Shown here: piece after piece, positions 1 through 6,594 of the stretch | Layout: every line of letters starts with the position of its first letter | Numbering within the stretch: the stretch's first letter is position 1 | DNA from: Spongiibacteraceae bacterium | GTDB taxonomy: Bacteria; Pseudomonadota; Gammaproteobacteria; Pseudomonadales; PIVM01 | NCBI GenBank assembly: GCA_030618505.1 | Contig: JAUXDF010000128.1 | Location: 1 to 7,951 of the forward strand | Direction: 5' to 3' | Length of the DNA stretch: 7,951 nt | The notes under the pieces: generated by a model | The model's database searches: none | Told to the model about the DNA's origin: nothing | Seen by the model: only the letters and a program-made list of their open reading frames with translations | Position numbers and translations under genes: made by a program

Positions 1-46
1 GGGGGGGGCACATCAATGCCATTAACTTAGCAACGATAAGCACCTT

Positions 47-123
47 GTAGCCTGGATTGAGCTTGCGAAATCCGAAAATGAATCCAATAATCCCCTTGAT
101 TTCGCAAGCTCAATCACGGCTAC
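47..123. repeat. REP-like imperfect inverted repeat
   Basis: Arms at 47-72 and 98-123 are inverted copies. The 18-base inner part (55-72 with 98-115) is perfect, and the outer gtagcc/ggctac pair matches after a 2-base mismatch. The loop is 25 bases. The wording of the arm (GTAGCC, GGATTGAGC, GCGAAATCC) resembles short intergenic palindromes common in gammaproteobacterial genomes; that resemblance is from memory. It lies upstream of the methyltransferase and no T-run follows it, so it is not an evident terminator. Confidence 0.6.
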
Positions 124-185
124 GGGCCTAAGAATATCCTTAAGTTTAAGAATCGAAGCACTTTGTTTTGGAATAGCATAGAATT

Positions 186-206
186 CACCAAAATCCAATT
201 TTGGTG
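186..206. promoter_or_regulatory. 9-bp hairpin or operator-like palindrome upstream of the methyltransferase
   Basis: CACCAAAAT at 186-194 and ATTTTGGTG at 198-206 are perfect inverted copies around a 3-base loop. The element lies 55 bases before the chosen methyltransferase start. It could be a repressor site or a leader hairpin. No T-run follows, so it does not look like a terminator. Its role is inferred from position only. Confidence 0.3.
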
Positions 207-261
207 CTTAAGGCGCCTCGTTAGTTTCATCAACCAGTATATAAAAAGTAAGCTACCTAAT

Positions 262-1017
262 ATGGAAGAACAAGAGAGAGAGATTCAAGCCCTTATAAGA
301 CTACATACCGGTTTAGAGAGACTAGGTCCAGGTGACGCAAACTTATCAGATCATATTCTTTCTCTGCTGATTGAAGAGTTACCCGCAAATCCACGCATAG
401 CTGATATCGGTTGCGGTACGGGTGCGGGAACATTGTTTCTGGCCGATAAATTTAAGTCGAAGATACGAGCAGTAGACTTCTCGCGAGAATTTCTTAATGA
501 ACTGACAAGTCGAGCAAAACAGCGAGGACTTGAACATTTAGTAGAAACGATCGAATGCGACATGGGGAACCTAGACTGGAAACCTGGAACCATTGATTTT
601 CTTTGGTCCGAGGGAGCCGCTTATAATTTAACATTTAAAGGCGCACTGAAAGCCTGGAGACCATTGATGGCGGATAATGGAATCGCTGTCATTTCGGAGT
701 TAAGCTATTTCACAAGTGAAGCTCCGGAGCCCGTACGAGATTATTGGCAAAATGCCTACCCTGCCATCGGCACCGAATCAGAAAACTCAAATCATGCAAA
801 CTCATCGGGATTTGAGATTTTAGGAATTCATCGATTGCCTTCGCAGGCTTGGTGGGATAGTTACTATGGCCCACTTAGAAAAAACATAGAGTCTTTCAGG
901 CACCTGGAAGACAATGCCATGCAATCCGTTATTAAGGAAATAGAAGAAGAAATGACGCTCTTTAAAGAGCATGAGAAGCATTACGGGTATTCCTATTACC
1001 TTATGAAAGCTTTGTAG
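262..1017 (+). CDS. class I SAM-dependent methyltransferase
   Basis: The 251-residue product has a Rossmann-type methyltransferase core. SAM-binding motif I is ADIGCGTGAGT at residues 47-57, the acidic end of strand 2 is VDFS at 71-74 (Asp72 should bind the ribose), and ECDM at 98-101 is the adenine-side acidic position. The C-terminal part (about 150-251) is charged and helical, and may set substrate choice; the substrate cannot be told. I chose the ATG at 262. The frame stays open upstream to a TTG at 163, but those 33 residues are unlike the family and contain the hairpin at 186-206. The ribosome site is weak (AAGTAAG around 247-253). The gene stands alone, converges with the parA-like gene and looks AT-rich compared with pntAB, so it may be an acquired accessory gene. 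The family call is firm; the function is unknown. Confidence 0.85.
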   Translation: MEEQEREIQALIRLHTGLERLGPGDANLSDHILSLLIEELPANPRIADIGCGTGAGTLFLADKFKSKIRAVDFSREFLNELTSRAKQRGLEHLVETIECDMGNLDWKPGTIDFLWSEGAAYNLTFKGALKAWRPLMADNGIAVISELSYFTSEAPEPVRDYWQNAYPAIGTESENSNHANSSGFEILGIHRLPSQAWWDSYYGPLRKNIESFRHLEDNAMQSVIKEIEEEMTLFKEHEKHYGYSYYLMKAL

Positions 1018-1152
1018 TGCAACTACGCTAACAAAAGAAAAATCATTCGCCTTTTGACAAAAATAGAGGGGCAGAAAATATGAGCAAACCACATAAAGTA
1101 ATAAGCAGCCCCACTCTATAGACAGGAAAGTTATCAGCCGAGCGAATTTGAC

Positions 1153-1908
1153 TTACTTCAACTTACCAAGAACCTTATCAATTTCTTCCCACAGTGCCAC
1201 ATAGGCTTTGTTTGCAGGCGAGCTTCGTTCAAAGGTTGCAAGCGGAGCTTGGTGCAAGCCCATTTTCTCAACGGCAGAGGCATAGGGAATGAGTGTTTTG
1301 AAAAATATCGTATTCTTTTTCTCACAATACTCATGATAAATTTCATCATGCATTTTTTTGCGCCGATCCATCATTGAAAAGAACGCTCTCACTTTGATTG
1401 TGGTCTTGAGTTCCTTACGGATATGTTCACGCAGCTGCTTTAAAGTACGAATAGATAACACAGTAGGAATCGTTGGAATCAACAATAAATCGGTGGCATT
1501 TAAAAGGCTTTCTGTTGACTGGGTCAAATTAGGCGGGCAATCAACAATAATGTAATCGTAGGCTTTTGCCAGCGGTTTTAACAACTTACCAATAAACTGC
1601 TTGGGGCTGCGGGCCTTGTGAAGCTCAATATCCATCTGACGATAGGAGTAATCGGCTGGCAATATATCGAGGTTTTCGTAGGCCGTGGACTTGACCACAG
1701 CAACTACCCTCCCCTTCTCTTTCACCATGGCCTTCAGGCCGCCTTTAATATCCGTTTTTGATTTCAGATAAAAACTGGAAGCACCTTGCGGATCCATATC
1801 CCATAGAAGCGTTTTGCCTTTTTGTGCACACAAATAAGCGAAGTTAACCGCCGATGAGCTCTTACCAACACCACCTTTAATATTATAAACCGCAATTATT
1901 TTTGCCAT
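1153..1908 (-). CDS. ParA/Soj-family ATPase (orphan)
   Basis: This 251-residue protein is a deviant Walker ATPase of the ParA/MinD group. Walker A is KGGVGKSS at residues 11-18, with signature Lys11 and P-loop Lys16. Walker A' is DMDPQGASS at 37-45, and Walker B is IIVDCPP at 120-126. There is no N-terminal helix-turn-helix, so it is the short Soj-like type rather than a plasmid P1-type ParA. Family members dimerise on ATP, usually bind DNA or membrane, and position cargo. No parB or centromere-like array is visible, and the neighbours are unrelated, so the cargo is unknown. The residues after 178 (SMMDRRKKMHDEI) are typical of the family. The start is supported by a purine-rich AGGGGGAG ribosome site at 1911-1918. 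The gene is divergent from pntA. The ATPase call is solid; a role in chromosome or plasmid partition is not shown. Confidence 0.9.
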   Translation of the reverse strand: MAKIIAVYNIKGGVGKSSSAVNFAYLCAQKGKTLLWDMDPQGASSFYLKSKTDIKGGLKAMVKEKGRVVAVVKSTAYENLDILPADYSYRQMDIELHKARSPKQFIGKLLKPLAKAYDYIIVDCPPNLTQSTESLLNATDLLLIPTIPTVLSIRTLKQLREHIRKELKTTIKVRAFFSMMDRRKKMHDEIYHEYCEKKNTIFFKTLIPYASAVEKMGLHQAPLATFERSSPANKAYVALWEEIDKVLGKLK

Positions 1909-1931
1909 ATCTCCCCCTATATCATTCTTTT

Positions 1932-1960
1932 TTTATAGTTTCCTTACGACTATCTAGTAA
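1932..1960 (-). promoter_or_regulatory. candidate sigma70 promoter for the parA-like gene
   Basis: Read on the minus strand, TTACTA (1955-1960) and TATAAA (1932-1937) are separated by 17 bases and lie 24 bases upstream of the ParA ATG. The -10 matches 5 of 6 consensus positions, the -35 only 3 of 6. This is inference from spacing and match alone. Confidence 0.35.
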
Positions 1961-1987
1961 GTTATAGCAGATTAAGCGCTAACTGAC

Positions 1988-2029
1988 TGGTTTTTTATTT
2001 TCAAACCAACATAATAGGGGGCTGGTTTG
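1988..2029 (+). promoter_or_regulatory. mutually exclusive inverted repeats and possible -10 upstream of pntA
   Basis: TGGTTT at 1988-1993, AAACCA at 2003-2008 and TGGTTT at 2023-2028 mean that the middle segment can pair with either flank. The downstream pairing (2002-2010 with 2021-2029) matches at 8 of 9 positions. CATAAT at 2010-2015 is a plausible -10 for the pnt operon, but I see no good -35 at the right distance. This could be an operator in the divergent parA/pntA spacer. Function is not shown. Confidence 0.25.
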
Positions 2030-2084
2030 GGCTGTTAATGCGAACCTGCAAATGAAGGTCATCAATAACAAGTGGAGACTGTAG

Positions 2085-3632
2085 ATGAAAATCGGTATTC
2101 CTAAAGAGATTCACCCGGGGGAACAGCGCGTTGCCGCAACGCCTGATTCTATAATAAAACTAATAAAGCTGGGCTTTGAGGTCAGTGTTGAAACAAACGC
2201 AGGTGCTAATGCAGCGCTATCTGATGCAGCCTACCTTGAATCTGGCGCCACCATCGTCAACGACATTAAGGCTCTTTGGGATGATAGCGACATTATTCTT
2301 AAAGTCAGATCGCCAGAAAAACACCCTCAGCTTGATGTTGACGAAATAGACTTGCTACACGAAGGGCAAAACCTGATTTGCTTTATTCAGCCAGCGCAAA
2401 ACCAGGAACTTCTGGAACGACTGGCAGCGAAGAAAATTACCGTGCAAGCTATTGATGCGGTACCCCGTATTTCCCGTGCCCAGAAGATGGATGCATTAAG
2501 TTCGATGGCCAACATCGCCGGTTACCGCGCCATTATGGAAGCAGCCCATGTATTTGGCCGCTTTTTTACCGGACAAATCACCGCCGCCGGTCGTGTCCCA
2601 CCCGCCAAAGTAATGGTTATCGGCGCGGGCGTTGCGGGTCTTTCCGCTGTGGGCACCGCCAATAGCCTCGGCGCGATAGTCCGTGCCTTTGATACTCGCC
2701 CGGAGGTTAAAGAGCAAGTCGAAAGTATGGGCGCAGAATTTCTCGAGCTTGAATTTGAAGAAGATGGCTCAGGTGAAGGCGGTTATGCCAAAGTGATGTC
2801 CAAGGAGTTTATCGATGCTGAGATGGCGCTCTTTAAAGAGCAGGCAGCAGAAGTCGATATTATTGTTACCACCGCTCTGATTCCTGGCAAACCGGCTCCC
2901 AAACTCATTACCACAGAAATGGTCAAGGTAATGAAAGAAGGCAGTGTCGTAGTCGATCTCGCCGCTGAAAACGGCGGCAACTGTGAACTGACTGAAAAAA
3001 ATAAAGCAGTGGTCAAAAATGGCGTCACCATAATCGGTTATACCGATCTGCCCAGCCGCCTGCCAACTCAATCAAGTCAACTCTACTCTTCCAACCTTGT
3101 TCACCTTCTCTCTGATATGTGTAAGGACGAAGGTTTCAAAGTCGACATGGAAGACGATGTAATACGGGGTGCCACGGTGGTTCATCAGGGTGAAGTTTCC
3201 TGGCCGCCGCCACCACTCAAAGTACCCGCTATTGCCAAACCACAGCAAACAGCAGAACCGATAAAACCCAAAGAAGAAGATACAGGCCCGAAAAAGCTAA
3301 ATCTGCCGGTGTTAATCGGTGCAGCAGCTATTTTCATGGGGATTGGCTATGCTTCTCCTCCGGATTTTCTTTCGCATTTTATCGTTTTTGTGCTGGCCTG
3401 CTTTATTGGTTATCAAGTTGTCTGGAACGTTACTCCTGCGCTGCACACTCCCCTAATGAGTGTTACCAACGCGATTAGCGGCATTATCGTTATCGGTGCC
3501 ATACTACAAATTTCCGGCCCCATTGACAGCCCTGTGACCATACTGGCAGCTATCGCAGTACTCATAGCTTCAATCAATATTGGTGGCGGTTTCGCCGTTA
3601 CTCAACGCATGCTTCGCATGTTCCGTCGATAA
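2085..3632 (+). CDS. pntA: NAD(P) transhydrogenase subunit alpha
   Basis: PntA binds NAD(H) in the proton-translocating transhydrogenase of the inner membrane, which drives hydride transfer from NADH to NADP+ with the proton gradient. At 515 residues it matches the fused E. coli-type subunit (about 510). The N-terminus MKIGIPKEI and the family's opening domain are clear. The NAD-binding fold has GAGVAG at 180-185 and Asp203 at the end of the next strand. The stretch with GYAKVMSKEF (233-242) is the mobile-loop region. A proline- and lysine-rich linker (about 374-404) joins the soluble domain to four membrane helices near 407-424, 428-449, 460-477 and 482-503. A GGAG ribosome site at 2074-2077 sits 7 bases before the ATG. 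It forms an operon with pntB after a 13-base gap. No truncation or missing motif is seen. Confidence 0.97.
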   Translation: MKIGIPKEIHPGEQRVAATPDSIIKLIKLGFEVSVETNAGANAALSDAAYLESGATIVNDIKALWDDSDIILKVRSPEKHPQLDVDEIDLLHEGQNLICFIQPAQNQELLERLAAKKITVQAIDAVPRISRAQKMDALSSMANIAGYRAIMEAAHVFGRFFTGQITAAGRVPPAKVMVIGAGVAGLSAVGTANSLGAIVRAFDTRPEVKEQVESMGAEFLELEFEEDGSGEGGYAKVMSKEFIDAEMALFKEQAAEVDIIVTTALIPGKPAPKLITTEMVKVMKEGSVVVDLAAENGGNCELTEKNKAVVKNGVTIIGYTDLPSRLPTQSSQLYSSNLVHLLSDMCKDEGFKVDMEDDVIRGATVVHQGEVSWPPPPLKVPAIAKPQQTAEPIKPKEEDTGPKKLNLPVLIGAAAIFMGIGYASPPDFLSHFIVFVLACFIGYQVVWNVTPALHTPLMSVTNAISGIIVIGAILQISGPIDSPVTILAAIAVLIASINIGGGFAVTQRMLRMFRR

Positions 3633-3637
3633 AGGAG
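3633..3637 (+). promoter_or_regulatory. ribosome binding site fixing the pntB start
   Basis: AGGAG lies just after the pntA stop and 8 bases before the ATG at 3646. The reading frame is open back to 3580, inside pntA, but this site and the homology of the N-terminus favour 3646. Confidence 0.8.
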
Positions 3638-3645
3638 AATTAATC

Positions 3646-5085
3646 ATGTCTACAGGCGTATTAACAGCCTCCTATATTGGAGCAAGCATTTTATTTATTT
3701 TAAGCCTCGGCGGACTGAGCAATCAGCAAACCGCTCAACGTGGCAGCACTTTTGGCATTATCGGCATGGCCGTTGCCATTATCGCCACCACCCTCAGCGA
3801 TCAGATTACCGGTTACGGTGTACTGGGTTTGATGGTCATTATTGGCGGCGCGATTGGGCTATTTCTTGCCTCACGGGTTGAAATGACCCAGATGCCAGAG
3901 CTGGTTGCCATTCTTCACAGCTTCGTGGGCCTTGCCGCTGTACTGGTCGGTGTTTCCAGTTTTCTGGGAGCGGGTGAAGGAGTCAGCAATGTTTTTGCCG
4001 GACTGGCCAGCGGTTCGCAACATGCCAGTGGTGCAGCAAAGACCATCCATGATATCGAGATTTTTCTCGGCGTATTTATCGGTGGTGTTACCTTTACCGG
4101 CTCTGTGGTTGCATTTGGCAAGCTTAACGGGCGCATCTCCAGCAAACCTCTTATGCTGCCCGGACGGCACCTGCTGAACCTGGGCATTATCATTGGATCA
4201 GTCATACTTGGTGTTGTCTTTGTGCAATCGGAACACAGCTCTGCGCTGATACCGCTATTGATCATGACCGCCCTCTCCTTCGTGCTGGGTGTTCACCTGG
4301 TAATGGCCATTGGTGGTGCCGATATGCCTGTGGTTGTTTCCATGCTTAATAGCTATTCGGGCTGGGCTGCAGCGGCAACGGGCTTTATGCTGTCCAACGA
4401 CCTGCTGATTATTGTCGGCGCCCTGGTGGGTAGCAGTGGAGCGATCCTGAGCTATATTATGTGTCGTGCCATGAATCGATCCTTTGTTAGCGTCATTCTA
4501 GGAGGTTTTGGCACCGGCACAGGTACCAGCTCCGCTAGCGCTGATGATGGGCCTAAAGAGTATGTGGCGACTAATGCCGATGAAGTTGCCGATATGCTCA
4601 ACGATGCCAATAATGTCATTATCGTGCCAGGTTATGGCATGGCGGTGGCCCAGGCACAAAATACGGTGAATGAGATCACTCGCATACTGCGTGACAAAGG
4701 TACACAGGTTCGCTTTGGTATTCACCCGGTCGCAGGCCGACTGCCAGGCCATATGAACGTGCTGCTGGCTGAAGCCAAAGTGCCTTATGACATCGTCATG
4801 GAAATGGATGAGATCAATGAAGACTTTCCAAAAACCGATGTAGTACTGGTTATTGGTGCCAACGACATCGTTAACCCTGGAGCGGCAGAGGATACCAGTA
4901 GTCCGATCTACGGCATGCCCGTTCTTGAGGTCTGGAATGCAACGACAGCAGTAATACTCAAACGAAGCATGGCAACAGGCTATGCCGGTGTTGATAACCC
5001 GCTGTTCTATAAAGAAAATTCTCGAATGCTATTTGGTGATGCGAGAGAAAGTATGGATACGGTATTGGGGTCACTAAAGAAATAG
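3646..5085 (+). CDS. pntB: NAD(P) transhydrogenase subunit beta
   Basis: PntB is the integral-membrane and NADP(H)-binding partner of PntA. The 479-residue product is slightly longer than E. coli PntB (about 462). Roughly the first 285 residues are very hydrophobic, with about eight to nine membrane helices; His91 (in AILHSFVGLAA) corresponds to the His implicated in proton transfer. A glycine- and serine-rich linker (about 286-300) leads to the NADP domain: VPGYGMAVAQAQ at 327-338, HPVAGRLPGHMN at 360-371, GANDIVNPGA at 404-413, and KRSMATGYAGVDNP at 439-452, the last being the region that recognises the NADP 2'-phosphate. All expected motifs are present. It is the last gene of the operon; repeat copy 1 starts 19 bases after the stop codon and may supply the terminator. 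Confidence 0.97.
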   Translation: MSTGVLTASYIGASILFILSLGGLSNQQTAQRGSTFGIIGMAVAIIATTLSDQITGYGVLGLMVIIGGAIGLFLASRVEMTQMPELVAILHSFVGLAAVLVGVSSFLGAGEGVSNVFAGLASGSQHASGAAKTIHDIEIFLGVFIGGVTFTGSVVAFGKLNGRISSKPLMLPGRHLLNLGIIIGSVILGVVFVQSEHSSALIPLLIMTALSFVLGVHLVMAIGGADMPVVVSMLNSYSGWAAAATGFMLSNDLLIIVGALVGSSGAILSYIMCRAMNRSFVSVILGGFGTGTGTSSASADDGPKEYVATNADEVADMLNDANNVIIVPGYGMAVAQAQNTVNEITRILRDKGTQVRFGIHPVAGRLPGHMNVLLAEAKVPYDIVMEMDEINEDFPKTDVVLVIGANDIVNPGAAEDTSSPIYGMPVLEVWNATTAVILKRSMATGYAGVDNPLFYKENSRMLFGDARESMDTVLGSLKK

Positions 5086-5096
5086 CCTCCTTTGAA

Positions 5097-5104
5097 CTAG
5101 TTAG
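5097..5104. repeat. left candidate target-site duplication of copy 1
   Basis: CTAGTTAG here is repeated exactly at 5248-5255. Base 4 of the octamer is G on both sides of copy 1 and A on both sides of copy 2, as expected for duplications made at two different targets. Confidence 0.55.
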
Positions 5105-5247
5105 TGCCTAATCAGAAACCGGAAGTTTTCGAAAATTAAGTCCGCTCCTGGCCAATGCAAATCTAGCTCCTAGGCCTTTTCAAGGCCTTTAAGTCGCAAG
5201 ATTTGCGTTGGCCAGGATCTCTTTTTTGTCTAATTTCTGGATGGGCA
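5105..5247 (+). mobile_element. MITE-like palindromic element, copy 1
   Basis: This 143-bp element is nearly identical to 6595-6734. Its ends are inverted repeats (TGCCTAATCAGAAA with TTTCTGGATGGGCA). An inner pair of 19-base arms (5146-5164 with 5199-5217) matches at 18 of 19 positions, and the tip is a 7-bp hairpin AGGCCTT/AAGGCCT at 5172-5188. The 8-base direct repeat CTAGTTAG flanks it at 5097-5104 and 5248-5255, which looks like a target-site duplication. There is no coding capacity, so any movement would need a transposase from elsewhere. A TA duplication (5102-5103 and 5249-5250, with the element then 5104-5248) is the alternative reading. No family name is recognised. Confidence 0.75.
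5146..5227 (+). terminator. possible intrinsic terminator of pntAB supplied by the repeat
   Basis: The 19-base inner stem of repeat copy 1 ends at 5217, and a run of six T follows at 5222-5227 after TCTC. The stem with its inner hairpin plus T-run resembles an intrinsic terminator on the pnt strand. The 4-base gap and the 34-base apical region make it imperfect. No other terminator is visible between the pntB stop and this point. Confidence 0.4.
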
Positions 5248-5255
5248 CTAGTTAG
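5248..5255. repeat. right candidate target-site duplication of copy 1
   Basis: Exact match to 5097-5104 (CTAGTTAG). Part of the octamer, CTA, could also be read as the end of the terminal inverted repeat. Confidence 0.55.
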
Positions 5256-5317
5256 CAGGTTGGGGCGATGTGCCCTGCCTAGTATTTTGGGTAAGAGTGC
5301 AAATAAACCCAACCTGC
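5255..5317. repeat. 10-bp inverted repeat next to copy 1
   Basis: GCAGGTTGGG (5255-5264) and CCCAACCTGC (5308-5317) are perfect inverted copies with a 43-base loop. They begin at the right edge of repeat copy 1. The rest of 5318-5505 shows no convincing gene or structure on either strand. Function is unknown. Confidence 0.4.
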
Positions 5318-5505
5318 CGACTACTACCATTGTTAACGTGAAACCAAACCACTGTTTTCAACCCTGAAAATAGCGTCAGTAGACACTTCATAAGCAGATC
5401 AACGAATAACCAAGCCTTATTCCTGAATATTCTAAAAGGACGCTTGCCGTTACAGAAATCTGGCATATGCTTAAACTGTAATCAATAGCTAAAAGGTTGA
5501 GATTT

Positions 5506-5757
5506 ATGCAGTACCAACACTTGGATCATCATAAAGAAGTCCACGATTTACAAAGTGCTTTTGATCAATTTGATCTTGCAGATCAGGAATACTCTGAAAC
5601 CCCCAGTTCTGAGACCTTTGAGCGCAGGCGCTCAGCAATGGATCTTGTGTCTGGTATGTTATTAAGTGGTGAGATCGACGACAGTCAATCGCCAATTCTG
5701 AGCTTTCTTGCCAATATCGTCGAAAGAAGCGCTAGCTCAAGCAGGTCTTTATCGTAA
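5506..5757 (+). CDS. small hypothetical protein
   Basis: An 83-residue product, not recognised. It is soluble and acidic in the first half (DQFDLADQEYSETPSSETFE), has a basic RRR at 40-42, then a helical, more hydrophobic part (44-73) and a serine-rich tail. No signal peptide or membrane helix is evident. The ATG at 5506 follows AAAGG at 5492-5496 with 9 bases between, a fair ribosome site; a TTG at 5497 is the only earlier start and lies too close to that site. It sits alone between repeats and has no clear promoter. Composition looks protein-like rather than random, but the reading frame could still be spurious. Confidence 0.5.
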   Translation: MQYQHLDHHKEVHDLQSAFDQFDLADQEYSETPSSETFERRRSAMDLVSGMLLSGEIDDSQSPILSFLANIVERSASSSRSLS

Positions 5758-5780
5758 CCATTCAGGAAAGGCACAAAGTT

Positions 5781-5857
5781 CGTCATTCCGGCAGTCTTTT
5801 AGCCGGAATCCAGTTTACAGAACTCTGGATCCCAGACAAGACACTTCGGGAATGACG
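5781..5857. repeat. 77-bp palindromic repeat (CGTCATTCC ... GGAATGACG)
   Basis: The ends CGTCATTCC (5781-5789) and GGAATGACG (5849-5857) are perfect inverted copies. Inner stems are CCGGC/GCCGG (5788-5792 with 5802-5806) and ATCCAG/CTGGAT (5808-5813 with 5825-5830). The wording matches, from memory, a dispersed palindrome seen in many proteobacteria that begins with GTCATTCC and contains CTGGATCCC. It has no coding capacity and lies just after the small ORF. Confidence 0.7.
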
Positions 5858-5942
5858 AAAATGGTGGGTTCAGAGTGCTTATTTCATTATGCTGAATAAT
5901 TACTCTATATCCAGTTAAGCCACCCACAAACTCTTTTCATTG

Positions 5943-5998
5943 CCTTCCCGACAAAGAAGGGTGGATCCAGTTATGACTGGATTCCTGCCTTCGCAGGA
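5943..5998. repeat. decayed relative of the 77-bp palindrome
   Basis: Contains three short stems: CCTTC/GAAGG (5943-5947 with 5956-5960), ATCCAGT/ACTGGAT (5965-5971 with 5976-5982) and CCTGC/GCAGG (5984-5988 with 5993-5997). It shares the CCAG...CTGGAT centre and the order of stems with 5781-5857, but the GTCATTCC and GGAATGAC ends are lost or altered. The remainder of 5758-6106 (outside the two repeats) shows no convincing gene. Confidence 0.5.
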
Positions 5999-6106
5999 GG
6001 AGCACCTCGCTCGATAGGTTTTCATTTCCTCCACCTTGTACGTCTCTTCATCCAATAGGTTTCCGAAAGGTTTAGGCCTTTGCCAATAATTCACCCACTA
6101 AAAGTA

Positions 6107-6514
6107 TTAGAAAGGCTTAACATGCATTAAGCCAATGATGCCAATTACTAGCAGACACTGAATTACCGCAAAGGCCATAAGCGGACTTGCTCCCTGTCCA
6201 TTTTCTTCGCTGTAGCTAAGCTGCAGTGGCTTTACCTTACCCACTGCAATTTTACTCTGTATAAACACGGCCACCAGAGCTAACCAAGGCCAAAGGGATA
6301 CTAAGGGCCAGGGACCCATCATCAGAACCACCAGTCCACTAAGGGCAATTAAACCCGTGAGTGCTGTTTCTACAATACGAGTAACTTTGGAGATACTTAA
6401 GCACCGCGCGCCCGGGCTTATTTTTAATACTACAGCTAAGAGCAAAGAGACCAGGGTGGATAAAAACAATAGATATGCCAGGCCACTATGGCCGTGAGAT
6501 AAAGCGTTATACAT
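6107..6514 (-). CDS. unknown four-helix membrane protein
   Basis: A 135-residue integral membrane protein with predicted helices near 11-31, 45-66, 71-87 and 111-131. A basic, cytoplasm-like segment lies at 88-95, and a hydrophilic loop at 99-109. The N-terminus is MYNALSHGHSGL; the HSGL motif at the start of the first helix recalls small uncharacterised membrane proteins sometimes labelled cytochrome b-like, but I see no secure haem-ligand pattern and would not name it so. The ATG is supported by AAAAGG at 6522-6527 on the minus strand, 7 bases upstream. It is a single gene between repeats, with no shared operon. No clear terminator follows it. That it is a real gene is likely; its function is unknown. 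Confidence 0.75.
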   Translation of the reverse strand: MYNALSHGHSGLAYLLFLSTLVSLLLAVVLKISPGARCLSISKVTRIVETALTGLIALSGLVVLMMGPWPLVSLWPWLALVAVFIQSKIAVGKVKPLQLSYSEENGQGASPLMAFAVIQCLLVIGIIGLMHVKPF

Positions 6515-6532
6515 AAAACTACCTTTTATAAA

Positions 6533-6560
6533 ATAGTAAACGAGAGCACATTCGCACCAA
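6533..6560 (-). promoter_or_regulatory. candidate promoter for the membrane protein gene
   Basis: On the minus strand, TTGGTG (6555-6560) and TACTAT (6533-6538) are 16 bases apart and 18 bases upstream of the ATG. Both hexamers are weak matches, so this is tentative. Confidence 0.25.
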
Positions 6561-6586
6561 TAAAGTACCCTCCCTGCACAAGCAGT

Positions 6587-6594
6587 TTAATTAG
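6587..6594. repeat. left candidate target-site duplication of copy 2
   Basis: TTAATTAG here matches CTAATTAG at 6735-6742 at 7 of 8 positions (TAATTAG exact). Confidence 0.5.

Noticed and set aside
1..8. Run of eight G at the very start
   Set aside because: It may be a contig-end or sequencing artefact. Nothing around it supports a biological role.
163..261. 33-residue N-terminal extension of the methyltransferase from a TTG
   Set aside because: It does not resemble the family, overlaps the hairpin at 186-206, and the ATG at 262 gives a normal-length protein.
47..1150. Integron cassette around the methyltransferase
   Set aside because: Repeats flank the gene, but I found no pair matching attC core sites (RYYYAAC ... 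GTTRRRY); GTTAGTT at 220-226 fails the consensus, and no integrase or second cassette is present.
1018..1152. Terminator between the convergent methyltransferase and parA-like genes
   Set aside because: Only weak stems are seen (1014-1018/1022-1026, 1032-1037/1051-1056, and a bulged 1064-1072/1108-1118). None is followed by a proper T-run on either strand.
3580..3645. Upstream start for pntB inside pntA
   Set aside because: AGGAG at 3633-3637 and the family N-terminus point to 3646.
5248..5466. 72-residue minus-strand reading frame
   Set aside because: No ribosome site, it runs across the 10-bp inverted repeat into the edge of the mobile repeat, and it has no recognisable features.
5708..5899. 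63-residue plus-strand reading frame
   Set aside because: It overlaps the small ORF in another frame and consists mostly of the 77-bp palindrome.
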